64,000 bases of DNA, taken from positions 436,030 to 500,029 of the forward strand of contig LR732703.1 of NCBI GenBank assembly GCA_902506565.1, written 5' to 3'. The notes beneath the pieces were generated by a model that worked only from the letters and a program-made list of their open reading frames with translations, made no database searches and was not told the DNA's origin. How positions within the stretch are numbered: the stretch's first letter is position 1; every line of letters starts with the position of its first letter. This document shows, in pieces, positions 54,048 through 62,819 of this stretch. A program made the translations under genes and the position numbers. Source of the DNA: Burkholderiales bacterium 8X. Its GTDB lineage: Bacteria; Pseudomonadota; Gammaproteobacteria; Burkholderiales; Burkholderiaceae_C.

Positions 54048-54221
54048 GCTTATTTCCCTTCATTGAAAAGAGAGAAATGTAGTCCAATTAATTGGAGACA
54101 GGCAATTGACCCTGCCGATGCGCATTTCATCTTCTCGGATGAATGCTTCCGCGATGATGCAATTCGGTGCACATTTCGACAGATTCTTGTCAGGGGAGCC
54201 GGGCGGCATCATCGACGACCA

Positions 54222-56282
54222 ATGAAACCCCTCCACGCCAAGACGCTCTTCGCCGGCACCATCTTCACGAGTGCCTTCCTGCTCTTTCTGGTGCAGCCGC
54301 TCATCGCCAAGCAGATCCTGCCGTGGTTCGGTGGATCGGCGGCGGTGTGGTCGATCTGCATGGTGTTCTTCCAGGTCGTGCTGCTGGCCGGCTATGCCTA
54401 TTCGGACTGGATCACGCGCAAGCTCGCGCCGCGGATGCAGGCGCGAGTGCACATCGGGCTCCTGGTGGCGAGCCTCGCCTTCCTGCCGATCGTCACCAGC
54501 GACCGCTGGAAGCCCACCGGCGGCGATGACCCCACGCTGTGGATCCTCGGGCTGCTGGTCGGCACCATCGGGCTGCCGTACTTCATGCTGTCCACCACCG
54601 GGCCACTGGTGCAGTCCTGGGTGGCGCGAACGCCATGGGGCGCCGAGGTCTATCGGTACTTCTCGCTTTCGAACCTGGCCTCGCTCGCTTCGCTCTTGAG
54701 CTATCCGGTGCTGATCGAGCCGCGCAGCACGCTGGCGCAACAGGCTTGGGCCTGGTCCGCGGGGTACGGCGCCTTCGTGCTGCTCTGCGCCGGCGTCGCC
54801 TGGTACGTGGCGCGGCGCTGGCCGGCGGCGGAGGCGTCCGGTGCCGGCACCGCATCGACCGCCTCGTCGGCGAGCGCAGGGCCTGCAACAGACCTGCCAC
54901 CTCGGCCCGGCCGCGTCGACCAATGGTTGTGGCTCGCCCTGCCGGCTCTCGGCTCCTGGTTGCTGCTGGCCGTCACCAACCACATCACGCAGAACGTGGC
55001 GGCGATTCCATTCCTGTGGGTATTGCCGCTCTCCGTCTATCTGCTGAGCTTCGTGCTGACCTTCGAGAGCGATCGCTGGTATCGGCGTCGCATCCTGCTG
55101 CCGCTGGCGGCCATCGCGCTCGTGGCCTGCGCCTTCGGACTGCAGCACAAGGTGGGTGCGGAGCTCAAGACCGGGCTGCCGATCTACATCGTCGGCCTCT
55201 TCGTGCTGTGCCTCTTCCTGCACGGCGAAACCGCGCGCCTCCGCCCCCCGGCGGCGTGGTTGACGCGCTTCTATCTGATGTTGTCGCTGGGCGGCGCGAT
55301 CGGCGGCGCCAGCGTCGGGTTGCTGGCACCCCACGTCCTGCCGGGCTACTACGAACTCGGCATCGGGCTGGTGCTGTGCGGCCTGGTCGCGATCGTGCTG
55401 TGGCGCCGGAGCCGGATCGGAATGGCAGCCGGCTTGGCCCTCGCCGGCGGCTGCGCCTGGTTCCTGGTGCTGCAGGTCAAGAGCGATGCGAGCGGCGTGC
55501 TGCGAATGGAGCGCAACTTCTACGGCGCGGTGCGCATCACCGAATCGCGCCTCGGCGCGAAAGGTCCGATGCGCAAGCTCTATCACGGCTCGATCAAGCA
55601 CGGCGAGCAGTACCTCGCGCCCGGCTTGCGCCGGACGCCCACCACCTACTACGGCGCTTCGTCCGGCGTCGGACGCGCCATCGCCAGTGCGCCGGCGGGA
55701 CCGCGAAGGATCGGGCTGATCGGCCTCGGCACCGGCACGCTCGCGGCCTACGGCAGGCCGGGCGATGTCTATCGCTTCTACGAGATCAACCCGCGCATCT
55801 TTGCGCTGGCAGACGAGGATTTCAGCTTTCTGGGGGACAGCCCCGCCCGCATCGAGCGCGTGCTCGGCGACGCGCGGCTGGCATTGGAGCGCGAAGAGCC
55901 GCAGCGATTCGATGTATTGGCGGTGGACGCCTTCTCGGGCGACGCGATCCCGATCCACCTCATCACGGCGGAAGCCTTGGATAACTATCTGCGACACCTC
56001 GAGCCCTCGGGCGTGATCGCGTTCCACGTGAGCAATCTCTACCTGAACCTCGCACAGGTGGTCGAGAAGATCGCCGAAGACAAGGGCCTTCACTCGGCGC
56101 TGGTGGTCGACCTGCCCGATACCGCGACCGGCCTCTATTCGACCGACTGGATCCTGGTGTCGCGCGATGCGAACGCGCTTTCGGTCGAGTCGATCAGGAG
56201 CGCCACGTCGGTCCCGCAGCGGATACCGGGGCTCCGGGCCTGGACCGACGACTACAACAACCTCTTCAGCGTGTTGAAGTAG
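54222..56282 (+). CDS. Fused membrane protein/spermidine-synthase-like protein
   Basis: 686 residues. About ten to twelve membrane spans fill residues 1-430. The C-terminal part is a spermidine-synthase-like methyltransferase fold with IGLIGLGTGTLAAYG, YRFYEINPRI, LGDARLALEREEPQRFDVLA and DAFSGDAIPIHLIT, in the style of SpeE. Such fusions are widespread but their substrate is not known; aminopropyl transfer is possible. The ATG at 54222 is followed directly by the first span. Confidence 0.85.
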   Translation: MKPLHAKTLFAGTIFTSAFLLFLVQPLIAKQILPWFGGSAAVWSICMVFFQVVLLAGYAYSDWITRKLAPRMQARVHIGLLVASLAFLPIVTSDRWKPTGGDDPTLWILGLLVGTIGLPYFMLSTTGPLVQSWVARTPWGAEVYRYFSLSNLASLASLLSYPVLIEPRSTLAQQAWAWSAGYGAFVLLCAGVAWYVARRWPAAEASGAGTASTASSASAGPATDLPPRPGRVDQWLWLALPALGSWLLLAVTNHITQNVAAIPFLWVLPLSVYLLSFVLTFESDRWYRRRILLPLAAIALVACAFGLQHKVGAELKTGLPIYIVGLFVLCLFLHGETARLRPPAAWLTRFYLMLSLGGAIGGASVGLLAPHVLPGYYELGIGLVLCGLVAIVLWRRSRIGMAAGLALAGGCAWFLVLQVKSDASGVLRMERNFYGAVRITESRLGAKGPMRKLYHGSIKHGEQYLAPGLRRTPTTYYGASSGVGRAIASAPAGPRRIGLIGLGTGTLAAYGRPGDVYRFYEINPRIFALADEDFSFLGDSPARIERVLGDARLALEREEPQRFDVLAVDAFSGDAIPIHLITAEALDNYLRHLEPSGVIAFHVSNLYLNLAQVVEKIAEDKGLHSALVVDLPDTATGLYSTDWILVSRDANALSVESIRSATSVPQRIPGLRAWTDDYNNLFSVLK

Positions 56283-57174
56283 GCGCGCCGACCGCCTCGG
56301 CGCGCACCGGCCAGAGCACCGATGCGATCGCCACCATCATCAGCACCACCGCTGTCCAATCCTGCCAATAGACCGTCTCGCCGAGCCACAGTGCGCCGCT
56401 GAAGACGCCGAGCACCGGGATCAGCATCACGCTCAGCGTCGATGCCACCGGCGGCAGCTCGCGGGCGAGGATGAACCACGCCGCATGCGCGAAGCCGAAG
56501 ATCAGCACCGCGTTGTAGGCGATCGCGGCCCATGCGGCACGATTCGGCATCTGCCACTGGGCGCGCTCGAACATCAGAGAGAGCAAGGTCATCACGACGG
56601 CCGTGAGCGCGGTCATCCAGAAGGAGAGGGTCAAGGTCGGAACCTGGATGCGGGTGTGCCGCAGCACCTGCACGCCGAGCGCCCAGGTCGCGGCCGCGAC
56701 CAGCGCCAGCGCCACGAAGCCGGGCCGGCCAGCCAGGTGCGTGAACTCGTGCCACAGCAACAAGGCCACGCCGAGCGCGCAGGCGCTGATGCCGAGCCAG
56801 CCGCGCCGGCTCAGCACGGCCGAGAACAGCATCGCGCCGATCACCGCCGAGAACACCGGCATCGTGTAGCCGAGGATCGCGGCCCGGCCGCTCGACAGCG
56901 CCTTGACCGCCAGGATGATGCAGGCATGCCAGACGAACATGTTGGTGGCAGCCAGCCAGAGCAGCTCGCGCCATGCGGTGCGCGGCACCCGAAACGGCAC
57001 CTTCATCCAGACGAGTGCCAGCCCGAGTACCGGCAGGCCGAGCCAGAGCGACAGCGCCCGGAAGGCCAGCGGCGGATAGTCGGCGACGCCCAGCTTCATC
57101 ACCGGCCAGTTGAGGCCCCAGACCAGGGTCAGCGGAACGAGAAGGGCGAATTGGCGAAGCGTGAGGGCGTGCAT
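56266..57174 (-). CDS. EamA/DMT-family transporter
   Basis: 302 residues with ten membrane spans in two five-span EamA repeats (FALLVPLTLVWGLNWPVMK in the first). Such carriers export amino acids or small metabolites. The ATG shares one base with the ketosynthase stop (TGATG), so it is translated with the polyketide operon and is the likely exporter of its product. Its end overlaps the convergent fusion-protein gene by 17 bp. Confidence 0.9.
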   Translation of the reverse strand: MHALTLRQFALLVPLTLVWGLNWPVMKLGVADYPPLAFRALSLWLGLPVLGLALVWMKVPFRVPRTAWRELLWLAATNMFVWHACIILAVKALSSGRAAILGYTMPVFSAVIGAMLFSAVLSRRGWLGISACALGVALLLWHEFTHLAGRPGFVALALVAAATWALGVQVLRHTRIQVPTLTLSFWMTALTAVVMTLLSLMFERAQWQMPNRAAWAAIAYNAVLIFGFAHAAWFILARELPPVASTLSVMLIPVLGVFSGALWLGETVYWQDWTAVVLMMVAIASVLWPVRAEAVGAPTSTR

Positions 57175-58406
57175 CAGGGCGACTCGTGGCCGAGCACCAG
57201 CACGGCATTGGTTCCGCCGAAGGCGAAGGAATTGGAGAGCATGGTGCGGGCGGCGAACGGGCGCGCCACGTTCGGCACGTAGTCCAGGTCGCAGGCCGGA
57301 TCGGGCCTCGCGAGATGCATCGTCGGCAAGGCCACGCCATGCCGCATCGCCAGCAGGCAGAGCGATGCTTCGAGCGCGCCGGCGGCACCCAGCAGGTGGC
57401 CGTGGATCGCCTTGGTGGCGCTGATCGGAACCTGGCCGGCCCGCGCGCCGAACACGGCCTTGATGGCCTCGGTCTCGGCCAGGTCGTTCGCCGCGGTGCC
57501 GGTGCCGTGCGCATTGATCGCATCGATCGCATCCGGGCCGATGCCGGCCGAGCGCAAGGCCGCCTGCATCGACTCGGCCTGGCCCTGGGCGCTGGGCCGC
57601 GTGATGTGCGAGGCCTCGTTGGTCGTGCCGTAGCCGAGGATCTCGCCGTGGACCTGCGCGCCGCGCGCGAGGGCATGGTCCATCGACTCCAGCACCAGCA
57701 TCGCCGCGCCTTCGCCCAGCACCATGCCGCTGCGGTCGGCCGAGAACGGCTTGCAGGAGGCCGAGGCATCCTGCGGGTCGATGCTGGCCAAGGTGTGCAG
57801 CGCCTCCCAGGCCTTCATCGATCCATTCGACAGCGGTGCCTCGGCGCCGCCGGCGATCGCGCCGTCGAGTTCGCCGCGGGCGATGCGTTGCCAGGCCTCG
57901 CCGATCGCGACTGCGGAAGAAGAACAGGCGGTCGAGTAGGTGAGCGACGGGCCGCGAAGCCGATGCTCGATGCCGATCCAAGCTGCCGCGGCGTTGTGCA
58001 TGCCGAGCAGCACCGTGTAGGGCTTGATGCGGTCCGAGTCTTCGGCGTAGAGCGTGCGGTAGCCCTCGTCCATCGAGAGCGTGCCTCCCATGCCGCTGCC
58101 GACGAAGACGCCGGCCCGGTGCGGATCGTCGAAGGCGCTGGCGCCCTTGGCCTGCGTCATGGCCTGGTTGGCGGCCTCCAGCGCGAGCAGGCTGAATCGG
58201 TCCAGCATGCGGAGCTTGGCCGGCTCGATGCCGGCACCCAGCTCGGCCTGCACGCAAGCGGCGAGCGGCGCGCGCAGCCGATGTGCGAAGGGGCCTTGGA
58301 ATCGGCCGATGCCGGAACGTCCGTCGCGCGCATGGGCGAACACCTCCGCCGCGCCGTTGCCGATCGGCGAGACGATGCCGATACCGGTGACCGCGACGCG
58401 CCTCAT
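57174..58406 (-). CDS. Beta-ketoacyl-ACP synthase (KS)
   Basis: 410 residues of the FabF type. The catalytic triad is complete: Cys161 (STACSSSAVA), His300 (NAHGTGTAAND) and His335 (KAIHGHLLGAAGA). No chain-length-factor partner is encoded beside it, so it acts as a homodimer. It overlaps the ACP gene by ATGA. In this operon it should load or extend an acyl chain on the neighbouring ACP. Confidence 0.93.
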   Translation of the reverse strand: MRRVAVTGIGIVSPIGNGAAEVFAHARDGRSGIGRFQGPFAHRLRAPLAACVQAELGAGIEPAKLRMLDRFSLLALEAANQAMTQAKGASAFDDPHRAGVFVGSGMGGTLSMDEGYRTLYAEDSDRIKPYTVLLGMHNAAAAWIGIEHRLRGPSLTYSTACSSSAVAIGEAWQRIARGELDGAIAGGAEAPLSNGSMKAWEALHTLASIDPQDASASCKPFSADRSGMVLGEGAAMLVLESMDHALARGAQVHGEILGYGTTNEASHITRPSAQGQAESMQAALRSAGIGPDAIDAINAHGTGTAANDLAETEAIKAVFGARAGQVPISATKAIHGHLLGAAGALEASLCLLAMRHGVALPTMHLARPDPACDLDYVPNVARPFAARTMLSNSFAFGGTNAVLVLGHESP

Positions 58407-58744
58407 GGCACGGGCGTCGTCGAAGTCACCGGGGCGTTTGGATTCACCGGCGTCGCGGGCTTGGCCGACGCGGCTGTCGATGGCGTGCTGCCGCCGTCGT
58501 TGCCCGGCTTCTGCGCCGCGACGAGCGCGTCGATGAAGGCCACCACGGCTGCGATGTCGGGCAAGTCCACCGGCTCGCTCGGCAACTGGATGCCGAATTC
58601 TTCCTCGACCGTCCACAGCATTTCGACCGTGCCGAGCGAATCGAGGCCGAGGTCCTGCAGCGGCGTCTCGAGGGTCAGCGTCTCGGCATCGCCCTTGTAG
58701 TCGCGCACGAGGATGGTCTTGAGCTTGTCGAAGGTACTGTCCAT
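58403..58744 (-). CDS. Acyl carrier protein with low-complexity tail
   Basis: 113 residues. The ACP fold fills about 1-80 with the phosphopantetheine site GLDSLGTVEML (Ser36). A Ser/Thr/Pro/Ala-rich tail of about 30 residues follows (NAPVTSTTPVP end), which housekeeping ACPs lack. It is specific to this operon and lies between the FAD enzyme and the KS. Confidence 0.9.
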   Translation of the reverse strand: MDSTFDKLKTILVRDYKGDAETLTLETPLQDLGLDSLGTVEMLWTVEEEFGIQLPSEPVDLPDIAAVVAFIDALVAAQKPGNDGGSTPSTAASAKPATPVNPNAPVTSTTPVP

Positions 58745-58755
58745 GATGCTGGGCC

Positions 58756-60030
58756 TCAGGAAGGGGTGGTGGTCGGTCGATCGTGCCACGCGGCGGTCGG
58801 CGTCATGCGGCGGATCGATGCGGCATCGATCGCGCTTCGATCCTTGCTGCTCCAACGCGCGCCGACCGTGAGAAGAGCGGGCAGGCGCTGCGCGATCGTC
58901 ATCAAGAGCCGGGCCGACGCCGGGCGCGAGGCGGCCTGCGCGAAGCTGGCCGCGATGAAGAGGCGCTGTCGGAAATGATGGCGCCAATCCGCCGCATAGC
59001 CGGCCGCGATCCGGGCGTGACGGTCGGCGCTCGCGGCTTCGGTCGCCGAGCCTGCCGCCAGCAATCGGGCGCATAGCAGCCAGGCCGATTGCAGCGCCAT
59101 GCTCATGCCTTCGCCGACGATCGGATGCGCTTCGCCGGCAGCGTTGCCGATGCGCAGCAACCGGTCGGAAGCAGCCAGTCGAACGCCCGGTCGAAGCGGC
59201 CCGCTGGCAAGCCAGGCCCCTTCGCGCTGCGCGCTCGACAGGGCCGCGTCGACGCCGAGGCATTGGCGGCGGAGCCATCGTTCGACCACCTCGCCGGCCG
59301 CAAGCCCCGGCCGCTCGCGCCGCGCGGCATCGAGCCGGTCGCGCCGGATGCAGCAGGCCAGGGTCGTGATGCCGTCGTCGCCGACCACCATGCCGCCATA
59401 GCCGCCTTCGAGCGCGAGCACCGGCAACAGGCCCTGGTCGAGCCGGGCATGCCGGAAGTTCGCCTTGAAGGCGAGGAGGTCGGAGGGTCGCCGCATCGCG
59501 CGGGCCTCGTCGCGTTCGGATGGCAACGCTTCCCAGGAGCCGTGCGCCGCGATCGCCACACGGGCCTCGAGGCTGCAGCTCTCGCTGGTCTCGGCCTTGC
59601 GCAGCTGCAACTGCCAGTCGCCCGGGCCGCCTTCGATCGCCTGCACGAGCCAGGGCTGGAAGATCACCGCACCGCTTCGGCGCGCCTGGTCGAGCAACAA
59701 CGAATCGAGCACTTCCCGGCCGAGCGCCCGGCCCCAGGGATGAGCCGCATCCATTGCAGCAGGCAGGTCGGCGACCACCTGTTCGCCGGCATGCATCAAG
59801 GCCATCCGTCGCAGCGGCGCACCGGCTGCATCGGCGAAGGCGCGCCCGATGCCGAGCGCATCCAGCAGCGGCAGGTTGCTCGCGGCCACACATTCGCCGC
59901 AGACCTTGCGGCGCGGAAAGCGTTGCTTCTCGACCAGCGCGACCGACCAGCCGGCCCGGGCCAGCAGGATCGCCGCGGAGCTGCCCGCCGGCCCGGCGCC
60001 GATGATGACGACATCGAAGCCCTGCTGCAT
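58756..60030 (-). CDS. FAD-dependent oxidoreductase, geranylgeranyl-reductase/halogenase-like
   Basis: 424 residues. The FAD-binding GAGPAGSSAAILLARAG is followed by PRRKVCGECV, the CGE motif of the geranylgeranyl reductase and flavin-dependent hydroxylase/halogenase group; DRLLRIGNAAGEAHPIVGEG closes the site. It could hydroxylate, halogenate or reduce an intermediate. The halogenase WxWxIP marker is not seen. Its ATG overlaps the methyltransferase stop by one base (TGATG). Confidence 0.88.
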   Translation of the reverse strand: MQQGFDVVIIGAGPAGSSAAILLARAGWSVALVEKQRFPRRKVCGECVAASNLPLLDALGIGRAFADAAGAPLRRMALMHAGEQVVADLPAAMDAAHPWGRALGREVLDSLLLDQARRSGAVIFQPWLVQAIEGGPGDWQLQLRKAETSESCSLEARVAIAAHGSWEALPSERDEARAMRRPSDLLAFKANFRHARLDQGLLPVLALEGGYGGMVVGDDGITTLACCIRRDRLDAARRERPGLAAGEVVERWLRRQCLGVDAALSSAQREGAWLASGPLRPGVRLAASDRLLRIGNAAGEAHPIVGEGMSMALQSAWLLCARLLAAGSATEAASADRHARIAAGYAADWRHHFRQRLFIAASFAQAASRPASARLLMTIAQRLPALLTVGARWSSKDRSAIDAASIRRMTPTAAWHDRPTTTPS

Positions 60031-60752
60031 CAGCCGGCCTCGCGCCGCTCTGCGACGAAGCAGTGGCTGAAGGGCCAGGCCGAGCGTTCGGTCAAGCGCC
60101 AGTCGCCACGCCGGCCGGGCCAGAGCCGCGACAGCTCGTCGCCGGTGAAACCGGCACGCACGCTCAGCACCGCGTCTTCGCGGGTCACGGCATTGGCGCC
60201 GAGCAGCACGACCAGGTGGCTTGCCGCCAGCGCGAGCCGGCCGCGGCGCGGTTCGATGGCGACGAAGCAATCGGCCCGGGCTTCGATCGCCGCCAGCAGC
60301 TGCCGCAGTTCGGGCGCTTCGAAGTGATGCATGAACAGGTTGGCGACCACCAGGTCCCAACGCTGCCCAGGGTCCACGGGTTCTGCCGCCCAAGCGAACA
60401 CGTCGACGATTCGCGCACGCGCTTTCCAGCCGCATGCCGCATAGGCGGAGAGGGTGGCGTCGTCGACCACGGCCTGCCGATCGAGCAAGGTCAACTCCGC
60501 GCCGCGCCCATCCGACTTGCTGCCCCGCGCCCGGTCGAGCAGGAGCTTGCCTTCGCCGGCGCCGAGTTCGAGCAGCCGCAGCTGGCCTTCGGCGCGCTTC
60601 GCCTCGATGCCCCGCATTGCTCGCCGGAGGATCGAGCGCGTGCCCATCGCGCGATGGATCACGCGCAGGTCGCGGCGCGACCGGATCGCGGCGGGGTCGT
60701 CCACGGGCAGGTGGTCCAGCACCTCGGCGGTGACCGTGCGGGCAAGGCTCAT
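60030..60752 (-). CDS. Class I SAM-dependent methyltransferase
   Basis: 240 residues. The SAM site is LRLLELGAGEGKLLLD, with DVFAWAAEPVDPGQRWDLVV and ANLFMHHFEAPEL after it. It would methylate oxygen or carbon atoms of the polyketide. It starts 16 bp after the polyketide synthase stop. Confidence 0.85.
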   Translation of the reverse strand: MSLARTVTAEVLDHLPVDDPAAIRSRRDLRVIHRAMGTRSILRRAMRGIEAKRAEGQLRLLELGAGEGKLLLDRARGSKSDGRGAELTLLDRQAVVDDATLSAYAACGWKARARIVDVFAWAAEPVDPGQRWDLVVANLFMHHFEAPELRQLLAAIEARADCFVAIEPRRGRLALAASHLVVLLGANAVTREDAVLSVRAGFTGDELSRLWPGRRGDWRLTERSAWPFSHCFVAERREAG

Positions 60753-60768
60753 GTCGGGCCGGCGCCGC

Positions 60769-61842
60769 TCAATCGCCCACCCGCAGCAGCGCGCCGTGGC
60801 AGCTGAAGCCGGCGCCGAAGGACGACAGCCACCACCAACCGCCCGGTGCATCGTCCGCCAGCGCGGCTTCGAGCACGAAGTAGACGAAGACGCTCGACAG
60901 GTTGCCGTATTCGCGCAGCATCGCCGCGCTGTACCTGAGCGCGCCGCCGTCGAGTTCGAGCTGGCGTTCGAGCGCCTGCAGCACGTCGCGACCGCCCGCA
61001 TGCATGATCCAGGCGGCGATGCGGCCGGGGTCGAGGTCGGCGCGGCCGAGCACCGTCTGCAGGACCTTCTGCGCGTAGTCGGCGGCGAGCGCCGGCACCT
61101 CGCGGGTGAGGATGTTGCGCAGCATGCCGCCGCGCTGTTCGAACATCAGCGCGGCGCGCCGGCCGGGCTCGATCAGCGAGGTGCTGTCCATCCACTCGAC
61201 CTGGCGCCTGCCGGCTTCACCAGCCGGATCGCGCGACAGCACCGCCGCGCCGGCGCCGTCGCCGAACAGGCAGGCGCTGATGATCACGCCCGGGTCGTTG
61301 TCCAGGTACATCGCGGCGCTGCTCACTTCGACGCAGACCGAGAGCACGTGCTCGCAGGAACCGGAGCCGAGCAGGCTGTGCCCGAGCTGGAGATTGGGGA
61401 GCGCGGCGGCGCAACCCTGGCCGACCAGGTCGAAGGCCCGCACGTCCTGCCGCAGGCCGAGCCGTTCCGCGACATAGCCGGTGAGCCCCGGGCACAAGTA
61501 GCCGGTGCAGGTGCTGACCACCACCGCGTCGATGTCGCCCGGTGCAAGCCCGGCATTCGCGAGGGCGCGCTCGGCGGCTTGCGACGCCAGTGCCGGTGCG
61601 TGGGCGAGGAAGCGGGCAGAGAGCGTCTCGGGGTCGATGCTGAACACGTCGTCGAGCGACTCGACCGCAAGCCTGCGAGCCTCGATGCCGTTGTCCCGCT
61701 GGAGCACGGTGCGCGCCACCAGGTGCGACCGATGGTCGAGGCGGGCGAACCAATCCGAGCGCTCGAAGGCGGCGAGGCATTGCGCCTTGGTGAAACGTTG
61801 CGGGGGAGTGGCGGTGCCGAGGCCTCGAAGGTACATGGTCAT
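60769..61842 (-). CDS. Type III polyketide synthase
   Basis: 357 residues, a chalcone/stilbene-synthase fold. The triad is Cys144 (DLVGQGCAAALPNL), His281 (IMHAGGRD) and Asn314 (EYGNLSS). Products of the family include alkylresorcinols, alkylpyrones and tetrahydroxynaphthalene. The starter cannot be told from sequence, but the ACP and KS genes in the same operon suggest an ACP-bound acyl starter. It is the first gene of the operon. Confidence 0.93.
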   Translation of the reverse strand: MTMYLRGLGTATPPQRFTKAQCLAAFERSDWFARLDHRSHLVARTVLQRDNGIEARRLAVESLDDVFSIDPETLSARFLAHAPALASQAAERALANAGLAPGDIDAVVVSTCTGYLCPGLTGYVAERLGLRQDVRAFDLVGQGCAAALPNLQLGHSLLGSGSCEHVLSVCVEVSSAAMYLDNDPGVIISACLFGDGAGAAVLSRDPAGEAGRRQVEWMDSTSLIEPGRRAALMFEQRGGMLRNILTREVPALAADYAQKVLQTVLGRADLDPGRIAAWIMHAGGRDVLQALERQLELDGGALRYSAAMLREYGNLSSVFVYFVLEAALADDAPGGWWWLSSFGAGFSCHGALLRVGD

Positions 61843-61939
61843 CGACAGTGGTTCGGCGACCTCGCGGCAGCGTTCAGTGGATCGCGCGACCCGGTGTCGG
61901 CTATTGGCTCACGCGCTTTTCGGTCGGCGATCGACCGGG

Positions 61940-62701
61940 TCAGGACGCCTTCGCCGCGTACTGGGCGCCCGACCGGGCCGGCTCCCTGGGCGGCGCGACT
62001 GCCTCCAACGCGGCCACCGCCAGCTGCGGCGAATTCAGCAAGGTGTTGGCGGTGATCATGAGGTGCTCGGCCATCAAGGCTTGAGCGGTCTTCACGTCGC
62101 GCCGCAGCACCGCGTCGACCAGGCCCTGGTGTTCTGCCTTGACGTTGCGCACCGTGCGCTGCAGCGGCACCGAAAGCTGCCGGTAGCGCTCGCTTTGCTG
62201 GTAGAGCATTTCGTGCAGCTTCAGGAGCCACTGGTTCGGGCAACTGCCCACCAGCGCCCGATGGAACTGCGCATGACTTTCTGCCCACGCCTCGCTCAGG
62301 TGCTGGGGCTCGTCCGAATCGCGTTCGGCCAGGCGCGTGATGCGATGCAGGGCCGAGACGATCTCGCCTTCCCAGGCCAGGTCGCCGTGCGCGATGGCTT
62401 CGGCCAGGCACAGCTTCTCGACCTCGATGCGTGCCTTGACCAGGTCGAGCAGTTCCTCGGCCGACACCGGGCAGACCCGATAGCCGCGTGCCGGCTCGGA
62501 CATCACCAGCGCTTCGGCTTCGAGCATCGCGAGACCCTCGCGCACGGCGCCGGCGCTCACGCCGATTTCCTCAGCCAGGGCGGCGATGTTGAGCTTGGCA
62601 CCGGGCAGCTGCCGGCCGCTCAGGATCTCGCCGCGAAGGCGTTCGAACACCAGCCGCGTCTGGCTCATGCCCCGGGTTCGCTCGGTCAGGTTCTTTTCCA
62701 T
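61940..62701 (-). CDS. GntR-family regulator, FCD type
   Basis: 253 residues. The winged HTH (LRGEILSGRQLPGAKLNIAA, then LAEEIGVSAGAVREGLAMLE) and the all-helical FCD effector domain are clear; metal-binding-type His residues are in ESHAQFHRAL and AEHLMI. It is divergent from the dioxygenase gene across a 118-bp region with a 14-bp palindrome, so it probably controls that catabolic operon. The stop is 97 bp before the polyketide synthase start on the same strand, so read-through into that operon is possible. Confidence 0.9.
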   Translation of the reverse strand: MEKNLTERTRGMSQTRLVFERLRGEILSGRQLPGAKLNIAALAEEIGVSAGAVREGLAMLEAEALVMSEPARGYRVCPVSAEELLDLVKARIEVEKLCLAEAIAHGDLAWEGEIVSALHRITRLAERDSDEPQHLSEAWAESHAQFHRALVGSCPNQWLLKLHEMLYQQSERYRQLSVPLQRTVRNVKAEHQGLVDAVLRRDVKTAQALMAEHLMITANTLLNSPQLAVAALEAVAPPREPARSGAQYAAKAS

Positions 62702-62786
62702 GGCGTTCGAGTTGCGCTTCGTGGTGGCTGTCGATGAACGTAAACCCTAATCATAGATAAAAGGCTCGTGGATATAGTGATCGAAG

Positions 62787-62800
62787 AAGAATATATTCTT
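62787..62800. promoter_or_regulatory. Perfect 14-bp palindrome, candidate GntR operator
   Basis: AAGAATATATTCTT is exactly symmetric and lies 19 bp before the dioxygenase start, over a TATATT that could serve as its -10 element. It is the only clear palindrome in the divergent region. The GntR regulator is the likely ligand, but the site has not been compared with known FCD-type operators. Confidence 0.55.
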
Positions 62801-62819
62801 TGAAGCAGGAGACCGAACG

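Noticed and set aside
61888..61941. GACCCGGT/ACCGGGTC inverted repeat before the polyketide synthase gene
   Set aside because: Eight base pairs of GC-rich sequence, with one arm reaching into the end of the GntR gene. Too weak to call an operator.
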